Shown here piece by piece: positions 17,191-26,600 of a DNA stretch of 64,000 nucleotides (position 1 is the first letter of the stretch; each line of letters starts with the position of its first letter). Under the pieces are notes generated by a model. That model saw only the letters and a list, made by a program, of their open reading frames with translations, made no database searches and was not told the origin of the DNA. This stretch comes from Rahnella victoriana. Lineage in GTDB: Bacteria > Pseudomonadota > Gammaproteobacteria > Enterobacterales > Enterobacteriaceae. The stretch is from positions 124,001 to 188,000 of the forward strand of contig NZ_SJOJ01000002.1 in NCBI RefSeq assembly GCF_004330295.1. Reading direction: 5' to 3'. The position numbers and the translations under genes were made by a program.

Positions 17191-18118
17191 AGGGTTTCAC
17201 CGAACGCAATACCGTCCTTCTTCTGAGCGGTACCGTGATGAAAATCAGACAGGCCACCACCAGACCGATACCGGTCCAGCCCATCGGCGGCAATCTTTCA
17301 CCGACAATCACCACCGCCAGCACCGCCGCGACGGCAGGTTCCAGCAGGGTAATGGTGGTCGCCATACTGGCCGGAATACGCGCGAGGGCATAGCCGAAGC
17401 AGACGTAACCGACAAACATCGGAACCAGCGCCATGTACACACCGACGGCGGCATTGTTCCACGACGCCAGCAGCGGCGCACCGGTCACCAGCAGCACCGG
17501 CATCAGCAGCAAACCGCCAAGCCCGAAGGTCGCACCCATCGCCGCACGGGAAGGAATGCCGCGCTGCATCAGATGACGCGCCGCCCAGGAATAAAGCGCG
17601 TAAGTCAGTCCGGCAATCAGCCCGAGCACCACACCGGCAATCACGCCGTTGCCCTGACCGGCAGCCGCATGGCCGCCACTTTCCCCGATACACAGCAACA
17701 GCATCCCCGTTACGCCAATGGCGGCACCGGTCATCCAGCGGCGGGTAAGACGTTGGCCGTCGAGGTAATATTCAATCAGCGCCGACAGCAGCGGGGCGGA
17801 ACCGATAGAAATCACCGTGCCGACCGTGACACCGGCGAGATGCATTGAGGCGTAAAACGCCAGCGGATAGATGCCCACGGCCAGCGCACCGGTCAGCAAC
17901 ATACGCCCGTTCTGACGAAAAATGGCCCGGCTGGCGGCAATCCCCCGCAGGGAAATCAGCGCCTGTAACAGGCCGCCCAGTCCCATCGCCACCGCACCGA
18001 TGGCCAGCGGGCTGACATCGGGCGCAAAGGTGGCCGCCGTACCGGTGGTCCCCCACAATACCGAGGCAAAGACCACGGCGAGCACGCCGGTCATGCGTTC
18101 TTTTGGCGTGACGCTCAT
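17189..18118 (-). CDS. EamA (DMT) family exporter
   Basis: 309 residues with ten predicted transmembrane segments in two EamA repeats (about 10-145 and 165-300), including GTTGTAATFAPDVSP near the start and the second-repeat phrase ITLLEPAVAAVLAVVIVGE. The DMT superfamily includes exporters of amino acids and toxic metabolites; the substrate cannot be assigned. The start overlaps the stop of the upstream TetR gene by 4 bases, so regulator and exporter form one operon, typical of ligand-induced efflux. Confidence 0.87.
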   Translation of the reverse strand: MSVTPKERMTGVLAVVFASVLWGTTGTAATFAPDVSPLAIGAVAMGLGGLLQALISLRGIAASRAIFRQNGRMLLTGALAVGIYPLAFYASMHLAGVTVGTVISIGSAPLLSALIEYYLDGQRLTRRWMTGAAIGVTGMLLLCIGESGGHAAAGQGNGVIAGVVLGLIAGLTYALYSWAARHLMQRGIPSRAAMGATFGLGGLLLMPVLLVTGAPLLASWNNAAVGVYMALVPMFVGYVCFGYALARIPASMATTITLLEPAVAAVLAVVIVGERLPPMGWTGIGLVVACLIFITVPLRRRTVLRSVKP

Positions 18119-18702
18119 GCGCTCTCCATCATCATCGCGGCCATATCCATCGCCTGACGGACACAGTGACCGTTGCCTTCCAGACCGGCCCGCGAAATCG
18201 CCCCTTCGAGCAGGAAAGAAAAATGCCGCGCCATCAGCCGCGCTTTAGCCTCATCCTGCGGATACAGCGCCAGCAGATGGCCGGTCACGATCGCTTCCAC
18301 GTGCTCTTTATGCCCGCGCACCGCCAGTCTGCCCGGCGCGCCGGCAGGCAGTTCCGCCGCGGCATTCAGCAACCCGCAGCCGCGAAAACCGCGCTCATAG
18401 GCAAATTCGGCGTGGTCGTCATAGGCCTGAAACACGGCGAGAACTTTTTCCTTCGGCGTGGACGCCTTTTCAACCCGCCGGGCATACAACGCCAGCCATT
18501 CGTCATGGCGGATTTCAATGTAAGTCGCCACCAGTTCGGCCTTGGATTCGAAATTGTTGTAGAGGCTTTTTTTGGCCACACCGGCGCGTTTAATAATGGC
18601 ATCGATACCCGTGGCGGCGATGCCATCGTTATAGAACAGTACCCTGGCGGCACCCAGCAGGCGGTCGCGGGCGCTTTCGGTGGAAGATCCTGAAGTGGAC
18701 AT
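18115..18702 (-). CDS. TetR family repressor of the EamA exporter
   Basis: 195 residues. The N-terminal helix-turn-helix (about 10-55) reads RDRLLGAARVLFYNDGIAATGIDAIIKRAGVAKKSLYNNFESK. The C-terminal ligand domain is TetR_C-like. It is first gene of a two-gene operon with the EamA exporter and has a palindromic operator 28 bases upstream of its start, so autorepression is likely. The ligand is unknown. Confidence 0.88.
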   Translation of the reverse strand: MSTSGSSTESARDRLLGAARVLFYNDGIAATGIDAIIKRAGVAKKSLYNNFESKAELVATYIEIRHDEWLALYARRVEKASTPKEKVLAVFQAYDDHAEFAYERGFRGCGLLNAAAELPAGAPGRLAVRGHKEHVEAIVTGHLLALYPQDEAKARLMARHFSFLLEGAISRAGLEGNGHCVRQAMDMAAMMMESA

Positions 18703-18729
18703 GTTATTTCCCGTCGCAGATAAGTTGCC

Positions 18730-18753
18730 AGTAGGTATACCAGTCTACCTACT
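18730..18753. promoter_or_regulatory. Palindromic operator upstream of tetR-eamA
   Basis: Perfect inverted repeat AGTAGGTA - 8 bases - TACCTACT, a typical TetR-family operator shape, centred 39 bases upstream of the TetR start and probably covering the promoter. Confidence 0.7.
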
Positions 18754-18905
18754 GCTTGTAAATCCTGAACCATTAAGAAAAAGTGACGGGTTACCCGTGC
18801 CTTTCGTGTGGGAAAGCGACATAATCGGCTAAAAGCCGTTGGCAGACAGCAGGTTGACGTCAGCAGGCACAGCAGCATTGTCGTTAAACTTCCGGAGGGG
18901 TAAAC

Positions 18906-19337
18906 ATGCTTCATGAGTGGCTTAATGCCTTGCATATCATTGCGGGGATACTGTGGATTGGCGGAATGCTGGCAATGGCGCTGGTGTGGGGCGCGTATTC
19001 ACGCAGTGCAGGGGAGGCGGAAAGTGCCGGTCAGCGGGCGTTGCTCGACACCGTGCGCAAATGGAACCGCTGTGTCACCAGTCCGGCGATGATTTTGTTG
19101 TGGGTGGCGGGCATTGTGATGATTGTCAGCTACGGCAAATTCCCGCACGCCTGGTTGCTGATCAAAATGGTGGTGGTGCTGGTGCTCTCCGCGCTGCACG
19201 GCATGCTGTCCGGCAATCTGCGCAGACGCGCCAACGGCCAGCCGGTAAAAGATATGGCGCTGGTGCGCAACGCCAGCACCGTCATTGTGACCGGCGTGAT
19301 CCTGATTGGCATTTTAGCGGTGATCCGGCCTTTCTGA
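18906..19337 (+). CDS. CopD/HemJ-like four-helix membrane protein
   Basis: 143 residues, four hydrophobic segments (about 5-25, 55-76, 82-102, 120-141). The N-terminal LHIIAGILWIGGMLAMALVW and the LHGMLSGNLRRRANG segment resemble the CopD/HemJ superfamily, in which paired His residues (here His10 and His98) can bind heme. HemJ is the protoporphyrinogen oxidase of many bacteria, but this protein lacks the exact HemJ WFAG/YH signatures, so the function is open. A strong GGAGGGG ribosome site lies 5 bases before the ATG. It is divergent from the TetR gene and closed by a terminator. Confidence 0.7.
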   Translation: MLHEWLNALHIIAGILWIGGMLAMALVWGAYSRSAGEAESAGQRALLDTVRKWNRCVTSPAMILLWVAGIVMIVSYGKFPHAWLLIKMVVVLVLSALHGMLSGNLRRRANGQPVKDMALVRNASTVIVTGVILIGILAVIRPF

Positions 19338-19357
19338 ATCGCGTTGCAGGCAAATAT

Positions 19358-19383
19358 AATCCACGTGAATGCGTGGATTTTTT
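19358..19383 (+). terminator. Terminator
   Basis: 8-bp stem AATCCACG/CGTGGATT with loop TGAATG and six T residues. Nearly the same hairpin recurs at 59622. Confidence 0.85.
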
Positions 19384-19512
19384 ATGTAGCAAGCAACTGA
19401 TTATACACAGTGATTAATAGTCAGGTATGTTTTGTTACAATCTTGAATCTGGTGGAACTTTTTGCACAGGGTAAACTGCCGTTTTGAAACACGCTGAGCT
19501 GTTGATTTAACG

Positions 19513-21564
19513 ATGAAATGGTTAACAAAAAATGCGGTTTTGTTCTCGGTAAAAACCTGTATTGCAGCATTTTTAGCACTCTATATCGCGCTCGAACTCA
19601 ATCTCGATAAACCGGCCTGGTCGATGGTGTCGGTGTATGTCATTTCACAGCTTTACTCGGCGTCAACCCTCTCCAAAGCCACGTACCGTTTTCTCGGCAC
19701 GGTATTAGGCGGCGTTTTCATCTTTCTGGTCTATCCCTTTACGGTGACCGATCCGGTTCTTTTCAGCCTGAGCGTGTCGCTGTGGGTGGCGTTTTGTCTT
19801 TATCTTTCACTGCATGACCGCACGCCGAAAGGCTATGTGTTTATGCTGGCCGGATACAGCGCAGCCATCATGGGCTTTGCCGATGTCGATACGCCGCTGT
19901 CGATCACCTACACGGTGATTTCCCGCGTGGAAGAGATCACCGTGGCGATTGTTTGCAGCTCGCTGATCCATATGCTGGTTTTCCCGGTGCGGATGCGCAA
20001 CCTGCTGGAGAACAGCGTCAATAACTGGTACGAAAGCGCCAAAAAATTATGCAACGAACTGCTGACGGTGAATGCCAAAGGGCCGTCGCCGGAGCGTGAA
20101 CATATTCTGGTGCAGATGGCGAATTACCCCGTCAGCGTCGAAGCGTTGATCACTCACTGTGTGTTCGAGGGCGATTCGGCCCGCCGTCTGATCCGCCTGG
20201 TGATGGCGCAATACCAGCACCTTTCCTATCTGATCCCGACGCTGACGGCCATCGAGAAACGCCTGAATTTGCTGGCCGAACAGGAAATTCCTTTCCCCGA
20301 TTTTGTCTCGGCGACCTTCAGCCAGTTCCTGTTGTGGCTGAACAGTGCGGAACTCAGCGGCAACGCGCAGGGCATTCAGAACGAGATCCGCGCCTCGCAG
20401 GATAAAATTAAAACCCTGTATGAGAACGGCGACATGACGCCGGAGGAAGGGCTGTTATTCACCGGCCTGCTGGAGCGGTTACAGAATTTCGTGCACATCA
20501 CGGAATCCTATTACGGCGTGACCGAGCGGGTCAGCCAGATCAGCAAAGAGAAAAAACGCGGCAAGCTGAAACTGCTGCTGCGCCGCCATACGGACGAAGG
20601 GATGATCATGCTGTCGGCGTTCAGCGCCTTTGCGGCGACGATGGTCGGCTGCCTGTTCTGGATCGGCACCGGCTGGCGTGACGGGGCGTCTGCGCCGATG
20701 ATGGCGGCGGTCATCTGCTCGTTCTTTGCTTCGCTCGACAGCCCGATCGCCTCAATCAAAGTGTTTCTGAAAGGGGTGCTGATCGCCATTATTATCAGCG
20801 TGATTTATGCGGTGGTGTTTATTCCGATGGCGGTGACCTTTGAGTCGCTGATTATCTGTCTGGCGCCCGGCCTGCTGGCGCTGGGGCTGGTGATCGCCAA
20901 TCCTTCCACCAACTTTATCGGTCTGATCATCGCCACCCAGATCCCCGGTTTTATTGGCATGAGCCACGATTTCAAACCGGATCTGCTGGTGATTGTGAAC
21001 GCGGCGATTTCCACCATTGTCGGGATTGTGATTGCGCTGCTGACCACCGCCCTGATCCGAAACAAACGGCCTTCGTGGACCGCAAAACGTGCGCTGCGCA
21101 AAGGCATCAAGGAACTGTTGCAGTTCACCAGTGAGATCAAAATCAATGCCTCGTCACTGCTGGCGCGTCAGCAATATGTCGGCAGTATGCTGGACAAAGT
21201 GAACATTATTTTGCCGCGTAACAAAGTGGATCCGTCGCCGCAGGTGGCGCTGGGCGGCAACCTGATCACGGAAATCTGGCTGGGCGTGAACTGCTATGAC
21301 TTTTACGCCCGCCATCAGGACATCCTCAAACATCACGCGCTCGGGACCGAGGTGCTGATGTTTGAGATCAATAAGTACATCAGGCACCGGCTGAAAAATA
21401 TCTACATCGGCCCGCCGGATTCGCTGCTCAACGAACTGAATCAGGTGCTGTTGCGCCTCGAATCCCTGTGCCGCTCGGACATTGAACTGTTCACGCCGCT
21501 GTTTCATCTGTTCAATATCCGCATGGCGCTGTACCCGACGGCACGCTGGCCTGAGGCGACGTGA
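19513..21564 (+). CDS. FUSC family inner-membrane efflux protein (AaeB/MdtO/YdhK type)
   Basis: 683 residues in two halves, each with a hydrophobic block (about 8-160 and 365-520) followed by a soluble helical part, the standard FUSC/aromatic-acid exporter arrangement. Characteristic phrases are LNLDKPAWSMVSVYVI near the start and a matching GWRDGASAPMMAAVICSFFASLD in the second half. E. coli AaeB, which exports p-hydroxybenzoate, and YdhK have similar length. Those work with an AaeA-like membrane-fusion partner, but none is adjacent here. It ends 5 bases from the convergent antiporter gene. The exported substrate is unknown. Confidence 0.87.
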   Translation: MKWLTKNAVLFSVKTCIAAFLALYIALELNLDKPAWSMVSVYVISQLYSASTLSKATYRFLGTVLGGVFIFLVYPFTVTDPVLFSLSVSLWVAFCLYLSLHDRTPKGYVFMLAGYSAAIMGFADVDTPLSITYTVISRVEEITVAIVCSSLIHMLVFPVRMRNLLENSVNNWYESAKKLCNELLTVNAKGPSPEREHILVQMANYPVSVEALITHCVFEGDSARRLIRLVMAQYQHLSYLIPTLTAIEKRLNLLAEQEIPFPDFVSATFSQFLLWLNSAELSGNAQGIQNEIRASQDKIKTLYENGDMTPEEGLLFTGLLERLQNFVHITESYYGVTERVSQISKEKKRGKLKLLLRRHTDEGMIMLSAFSAFAATMVGCLFWIGTGWRDGASAPMMAAVICSFFASLDSPIASIKVFLKGVLIAIIISVIYAVVFIPMAVTFESLIICLAPGLLALGLVIANPSTNFIGLIIATQIPGFIGMSHDFKPDLLVIVNAAISTIVGIVIALLTTALIRNKRPSWTAKRALRKGIKELLQFTSEIKINASSLLARQQYVGSMLDKVNIILPRNKVDPSPQVALGGNLITEIWLGVNCYDFYARHQDILKHHALGTEVLMFEINKYIRHRLKNIYIGPPDSLLNELNQVLLRLESLCRSDIELFTPLFHLFNIRMALYPTARWPEAT

Positions 21565-21569
21565 GCGGA

Positions 21570-23357
21570 TCACCCCGCGCCGTTCACCAGCGCAATCAGT
21601 GTGCAGGGGACGGGCGGGGTATTGCCGTCTTTTAATATCACCAGCGACTGGTTTTCCCGCACGGCAAACAGGGGCAGCACGCCGCTGTTTTTCTCCAGAT
21701 AATCAATCCAGCCAAAACTTTCATTCAGATGGGTGGCCTTGATCACCGCGCCCTGTGCCAGCAGGGAACTGAGTTTGGAATAAGTGGCTTCGGTACTGAA
21801 CAGCACTTCATGACGCTGGAAGCGGCTGTTTTCCTGCGAACGCGCCCCTTTAATCGCCGGGCCGGATCGCACGGCAAACACGTTATCACGGCCGAAAATA
21901 TGGCCGAAATGGTATACCGCCAGCGCGTTCTGATGGCGGTTCGGTGAGAGCGCCAGCACCTGCGCCGTACTGCTCAGATCCAGATAGTTTTCCGCATGTT
22001 CCGACCAGGCATTGCCGTAATAAGCGGGAATGCCATCCATCCGGGCCTGACGGTAATACTCCCAACTGCTGTCGGTCAGCCGAACCGGAATATCCTGTTT
22101 CATCAGCACTTTCGCCAGCGCCCGTGCCACGGTATTGGCCCCGATGATCAGCACGCCACGCGGTGCCCGCTGCTGTACCCGTAATCCGCGGGCAATCGCC
22201 CGGCTGGTCAGGCTTTGCAACACCACCGTGCCGATGATGATGGCAAATACCACGGTCACCAGTTTGTCGGCCTGCGGATAATTCATGCGTTGCAGGGTCA
22301 GGGCAAACAGCGAACTGACTGCCGCCGCAACGATGCCTCGCGGGGCAATCCAGCACAGCAACAGGCGATCCCGCCAGTGCAGGGACGAACGCCAGGTCGA
22401 TACCGCGATACACAGCGGACGGGCGATAAACTGCACCACCAGCAACAGGATCACCAGCGGCCAGCCCATCGCCATCAGCGCGTGAATATCCAGACGTGCC
22501 GCCAGAATAATAAACAGCGCCGAGATCAGGATGGCCGACAGTTCCTCTTTAAAAGCCAGAATATCGGTGGTATCCACATCGCGCATATTGGCGAGCCAGA
22601 TCCCCATCACGGTGACGGTCAGCATGCCGGATTCATCGGCGAGGGCATTCGACAGACCGAACGCCGTCAGCATCACCGCCAGTACGCCGAGGTTTTGCAG
22701 ATAAGCGGGGATCCACACGCGGCGCAGCGCCACACCGAGCAGATAACCAAACAGCGAGCCGAGCACCAGTCCGGCCGCCACGGTCGCACCCAGCGTCCAG
22801 AAAAGATGAGTCAGCGATTCGGCGTGTTCGCGCAGGGTAATAAATTCAAACACCAGCAGGGTGAAAATCGCGCCCACCGGGTCAATCACAATCCCTTCCC
22901 AGCGCAGCACCTGATTGATGGCCGCGTTCGGACGCACCACGCGCATCAGCGGCGCAATCACCGTCGGCCCGGTGACCACCGTGACCGCGCCCACCAGCGC
23001 CGCCAGTTCCGGGGCAAATCCCAGCAACCACCAGCACGCCAGACTTATCACCGCGAAAGTCACCAGCATGCCGATGGTCACCAGATTGCGCACCACGCCG
23101 CCCAGCCCGCGAACTTCATCAATCCTCAGCGTCAGTGCGCCTTCGAACAAAATGATCGCCACCGAGATCGACACCAGCGGAAACAGCAGATCGCCAAACA
23201 GGGCATCGGGGGTGATCACCTGCGCGACCGGCCCGAGCACCACGCCCAGTAACAGCAGCGGCAGAATGGCGGGAATTTTCAGCAGCCAGGCCAGCCACTG
23301 CGCCAGCAACGATCCCAGACCAATAATCACCAGCATCAGCGGAGCCGACAGCAACAT
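21570..23357 (-). CDS. CPA1-type cation/proton antiporter with C-terminal TrkA-N domain
   Basis: 595 residues. The first 390 form a membrane domain of about 12-13 helices of the Na+/H+ exchanger fold, with VTGPTVIAPLMR (128-139) and VIDPVGA containing Asp159, the probable ion-binding acid. From residue 401 a soluble NAD-binding TrkA-N fold follows (GVLIIGANTVARALAK), which usually gates transport by nucleotide binding. It probably moves Na+ or K+ out against protons. AAAGGGA precedes the ATG at 23357. It is convergent with the FUSC gene and divergent from the giant autotransporter. Confidence 0.88.
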   Translation of the reverse strand: MLLSAPLMLVIIGLGSLLAQWLAWLLKIPAILPLLLLGVVLGPVAQVITPDALFGDLLFPLVSISVAIILFEGALTLRIDEVRGLGGVVRNLVTIGMLVTFAVISLACWWLLGFAPELAALVGAVTVVTGPTVIAPLMRVVRPNAAINQVLRWEGIVIDPVGAIFTLLVFEFITLREHAESLTHLFWTLGATVAAGLVLGSLFGYLLGVALRRVWIPAYLQNLGVLAVMLTAFGLSNALADESGMLTVTVMGIWLANMRDVDTTDILAFKEELSAILISALFIILAARLDIHALMAMGWPLVILLLVVQFIARPLCIAVSTWRSSLHWRDRLLLCWIAPRGIVAAAVSSLFALTLQRMNYPQADKLVTVVFAIIIGTVVLQSLTSRAIARGLRVQQRAPRGVLIIGANTVARALAKVLMKQDIPVRLTDSSWEYYRQARMDGIPAYYGNAWSEHAENYLDLSSTAQVLALSPNRHQNALAVYHFGHIFGRDNVFAVRSGPAIKGARSQENSRFQRHEVLFSTEATYSKLSSLLAQGAVIKATHLNESFGWIDYLEKNSGVLPLFAVRENQSLVILKDGNTPPVPCTLIALVNGAG

Positions 23358-23440
23358 AAAATTTCCCTTTTAGATAAGAAGCAGAGGGCCAGCGGACGGC
23401 CTGTGATGTCACCAAATTATTCGCACAATGTTGCGTTTTT

Positions 23441-23478
23441 GTAAGTGTAGCTTACCTTTATGTAAGGAATTAGTAAGG
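23441..23478. promoter_or_regulatory. Cluster of GTAAG motifs upstream of the autotransporter
   Basis: GTAAG-TGTAG-CTTAC forms an inverted repeat (23441-23455), followed by two direct GTAAGG copies at 23462 and 23473, 11 bases apart (one helical turn). This spacing suggests a protein-binding site in the divergent antiporter/autotransporter region. No known regulator is assigned. Confidence 0.35.
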
Positions 23479-23615
23479 CAAATTTCAGGATGTTTCGTTG
23501 TAGGTTTAGGTTAAAAGAGATTTTTAGTCAGATTTGTCAGCCAGTCACTCCAGCCGTATCGCGTTTTCTGAAGGCCATGCAGGCCATGTTGAATCACTTT
23601 ATCCGGGATCCTCTG

Positions 23616-26600
23616 ATGAATAAGATCTACCGTCTGATATGGAGCGAAGTCAGGTCTGCGTGGGTTGCCGCACCTGAAACCACCAAAGGGCAGCGCAAGG
23701 GCAGTGGCCGCACCCGTCTGGCCGTTTCGGTCGCCCTGGCGTTAACCACCACGCCGGTGCTGGCGGAAGATGTGAACTGGGCAGTGGCGTATCCTTCTTA
23801 TACTTTCCCGGTTCTCGCCAATTACGACATTCTGCGTGAAACGGGTTTTGCTTTCACCATTGATGGCGACACCGCCACGGCCAATCATTATGCCGCCGGG
23901 ACGACGTTGAATATTCTCGGGGCGATCCCGACCCTTGCCGCCGGTTCGAACGGCACGTTCACCACGTTATTGGTGCGCAACGGCCTGACAGACAGCACGG
24001 GCACCGGTGCGGACCCGGGGCGCATCACCCTGATTGAGGCCACGGATGCCAATAATGTCGTCACGCCGATCACCTCCGCCAATATCGATAACTTTACCTA
24101 CTCCACCAACCCCGCCGTACCCCAGCAAAATCAGGAGCTGAACGTGGTGGTGCCGGGGCTGGATGGCAGTTATTCGGTGATAAAAGTTTATGATTCCTCG
24201 ACCTTCTCGTCGTCGACGGATGCGAAAGTCGGCGATTTAGCGCTCAACGTCTATGCGCCGAACTCATTTCATATCTACAACAATTTCGGTATTGCCAGCG
24301 TCTCGGCAAACGGCGGTACCGCCAATATCAATATCGGTGCCGATACCGGCGGCACGACGGCTATCTCTGCGGCCGCCAACACCCTTAATCTGCTGGCGAA
24401 GAATTCCACCCTGGCAAAAGCAGACGGCACGGACAATGCAGCCAGTCAGGTGAACTGGTTGTCGGATAACTATGTTCATTTTTCACCGGCGGCAGTGATC
24501 GACAGTGACCTGCAATCTGAAACCGCTGTCAGTTCAAAATACAGTGATTCCATCACGCTGCCCAATTACGCACTGGTGGCAGGAAGGGTGGTTCAGATAG
24601 GCACCCGTGAGTTTGACATTACCTCGGCGGCTGACATTGCCACAGTGAATAACTTCCTGCTGGGGACCAGCCGGGAAAACAGTCAGGTTCAGCTGTGGCT
24701 GACCGGCGGCGTCACGTTACCGCCGGAGAATGGCGGGGCGGTGATTGATTCTGCGGTGATTGCCCAGAATACCTATAACGCCATTATTCAAAGTCTGCTG
24801 GATAACGAACAAAGTAACCGCGTGGATCTGACTTATCACGTCTGGCAGGATTCACTGTCGCACACCAATAACGCCACGCTGGGCACCGGCGATCTGAATG
24901 TGATTTACGCCACCGGCGCACTGGCGACGGGCACCGTGACCAGCACCGGCAGTCTGGCGGTGGACGGTGCCTCAACCGTGATGCGTGCAGATCGCGGTGC
25001 CACGATAACCAATAACGGCAATATCAATATCTGGCGCAGTGACAGCGCCAGCCCGGCCGGTGTGGGTATGAAAGCGACCGATGCGACCGCCACCAACACC
25101 AACACCGGCACGCTCAATGCCGGACTGTTTCTGGAGAAAAATGGCAGCAACCAGAATGTCAGTAATCAGGGCAGCGTGGCGATGCAGGGGCTGGGCGCCA
25201 GCCAGTTATCCAATACCGGTTATATCAACGTTGCGCTGACCGACAGCACCACGGCGAACGCGGTGGGGATGCAGGCGCAGGGCACCACCACGGCCACCAA
25301 CAGCGGCACCCTTGCGCTGACCGGTAACAGCCATAATACCAACGGGCGTGCCAGCGGTTACGCGGCAGATATTTCCGGCGCGGCGACCTTCACCAACGCC
25401 GCAAGCGGTAATATTTATATCGGTACCACGCCGGTGACGGCCAGCGCCGCACCTTCTGCCACCAGCATGGTCGGCGGCGCGGTACAGTCGGCGGCTATCC
25501 GCACCAGCAGCACCGGCAATGTGACCAACAACGGGACGATTACCCTCGGCACGGCGACGCGAAACGCGGTAGGTATGCTGGTCAATGGCGGCACCGGCGC
25601 GGTGCTGAACGCCGGTACGATCAATGTGCTGGGCGGCCTTGGCGCGAACGGATCTGCGGCACCGAATTATGGCTTATCCGCCACCAACACCACTAACGTC
25701 ACCAACACCGGCATCATCCGCGTCACCGGCGAGAACAACGTGGCGATCAATCTGCTGGCAAGTACCGCAGCGGCGGCCGTGAATTCCACCAATACCGGTA
25801 CCATTACCGTCGGCGCGGCCGGTGATAACGGCGGCAACGACAGCAACCCTTACACTTACCGCAATTATGCGGTCTACGCCGAAGGGCTGAGCGGCAATCA
25901 GGCCACGGCCACGATCAACTCTGCGATTAACCTGTTATCCGCCGGTGCGATTGGGGTCCATGCGCGGGGATCCGCCACTATCAACGTGGGCGCGAACGCA
26001 TTGCTGAACTTCGCCAATAACAGCCAGATTGGCTATTACGCCTACGGCGAGGACGCCAGCATCAATCTCGGCAGCGCCATCATCAATGACAACGCTCAGG
26101 CGAGATCAGTGCTGTTCCTGATCGACCATGGCGCGCAGTTTGACGGCGATTCCGGCAATGCCGGTGCCTACCAGCTGACGGTCAGCGGCACCGGTTCAAC
26201 GGGGGTATTTGCTAACGGGCTGGATACCGGCGCGGACGGCCAGCCGGGCGGCGGCGATGACGCGCTGACCACGCTGGATACCGGTGCGGCGACCATTTCA
26301 GTCAACGGTGAAAATGCGGTCGGGGTGAAAATCACCGGCGGCGCGACCGGGACCATCAATAACGGCGGCATTCTGCTGAATCACAACAACTCCACCGCCG
26401 TGGTGGTGGATGGCCGCAGCTATGCGATCGACGGGACGATTGGCGACAGCGACGACGCGCTGGCGACCAACGTGCTTTCCAGAGTGGATATCGGCACCAC
26501 CGCCAGTCAGAGCGGTATCAAAGGCTATGACATTTCGCACAAAGGCAACGTAGATATCGAAAGCGATGGCACCGTGCTGGCGGGCAGCAACAATATCGGC

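Noticed and set aside
22215-23252. 345-codon plus-strand frame opposite the CPA1 antiporter
   Set aside because: Composition is extremely His/Gln/Arg-rich, as expected for the complement of a hydrophobic membrane protein; no start context or family motif.
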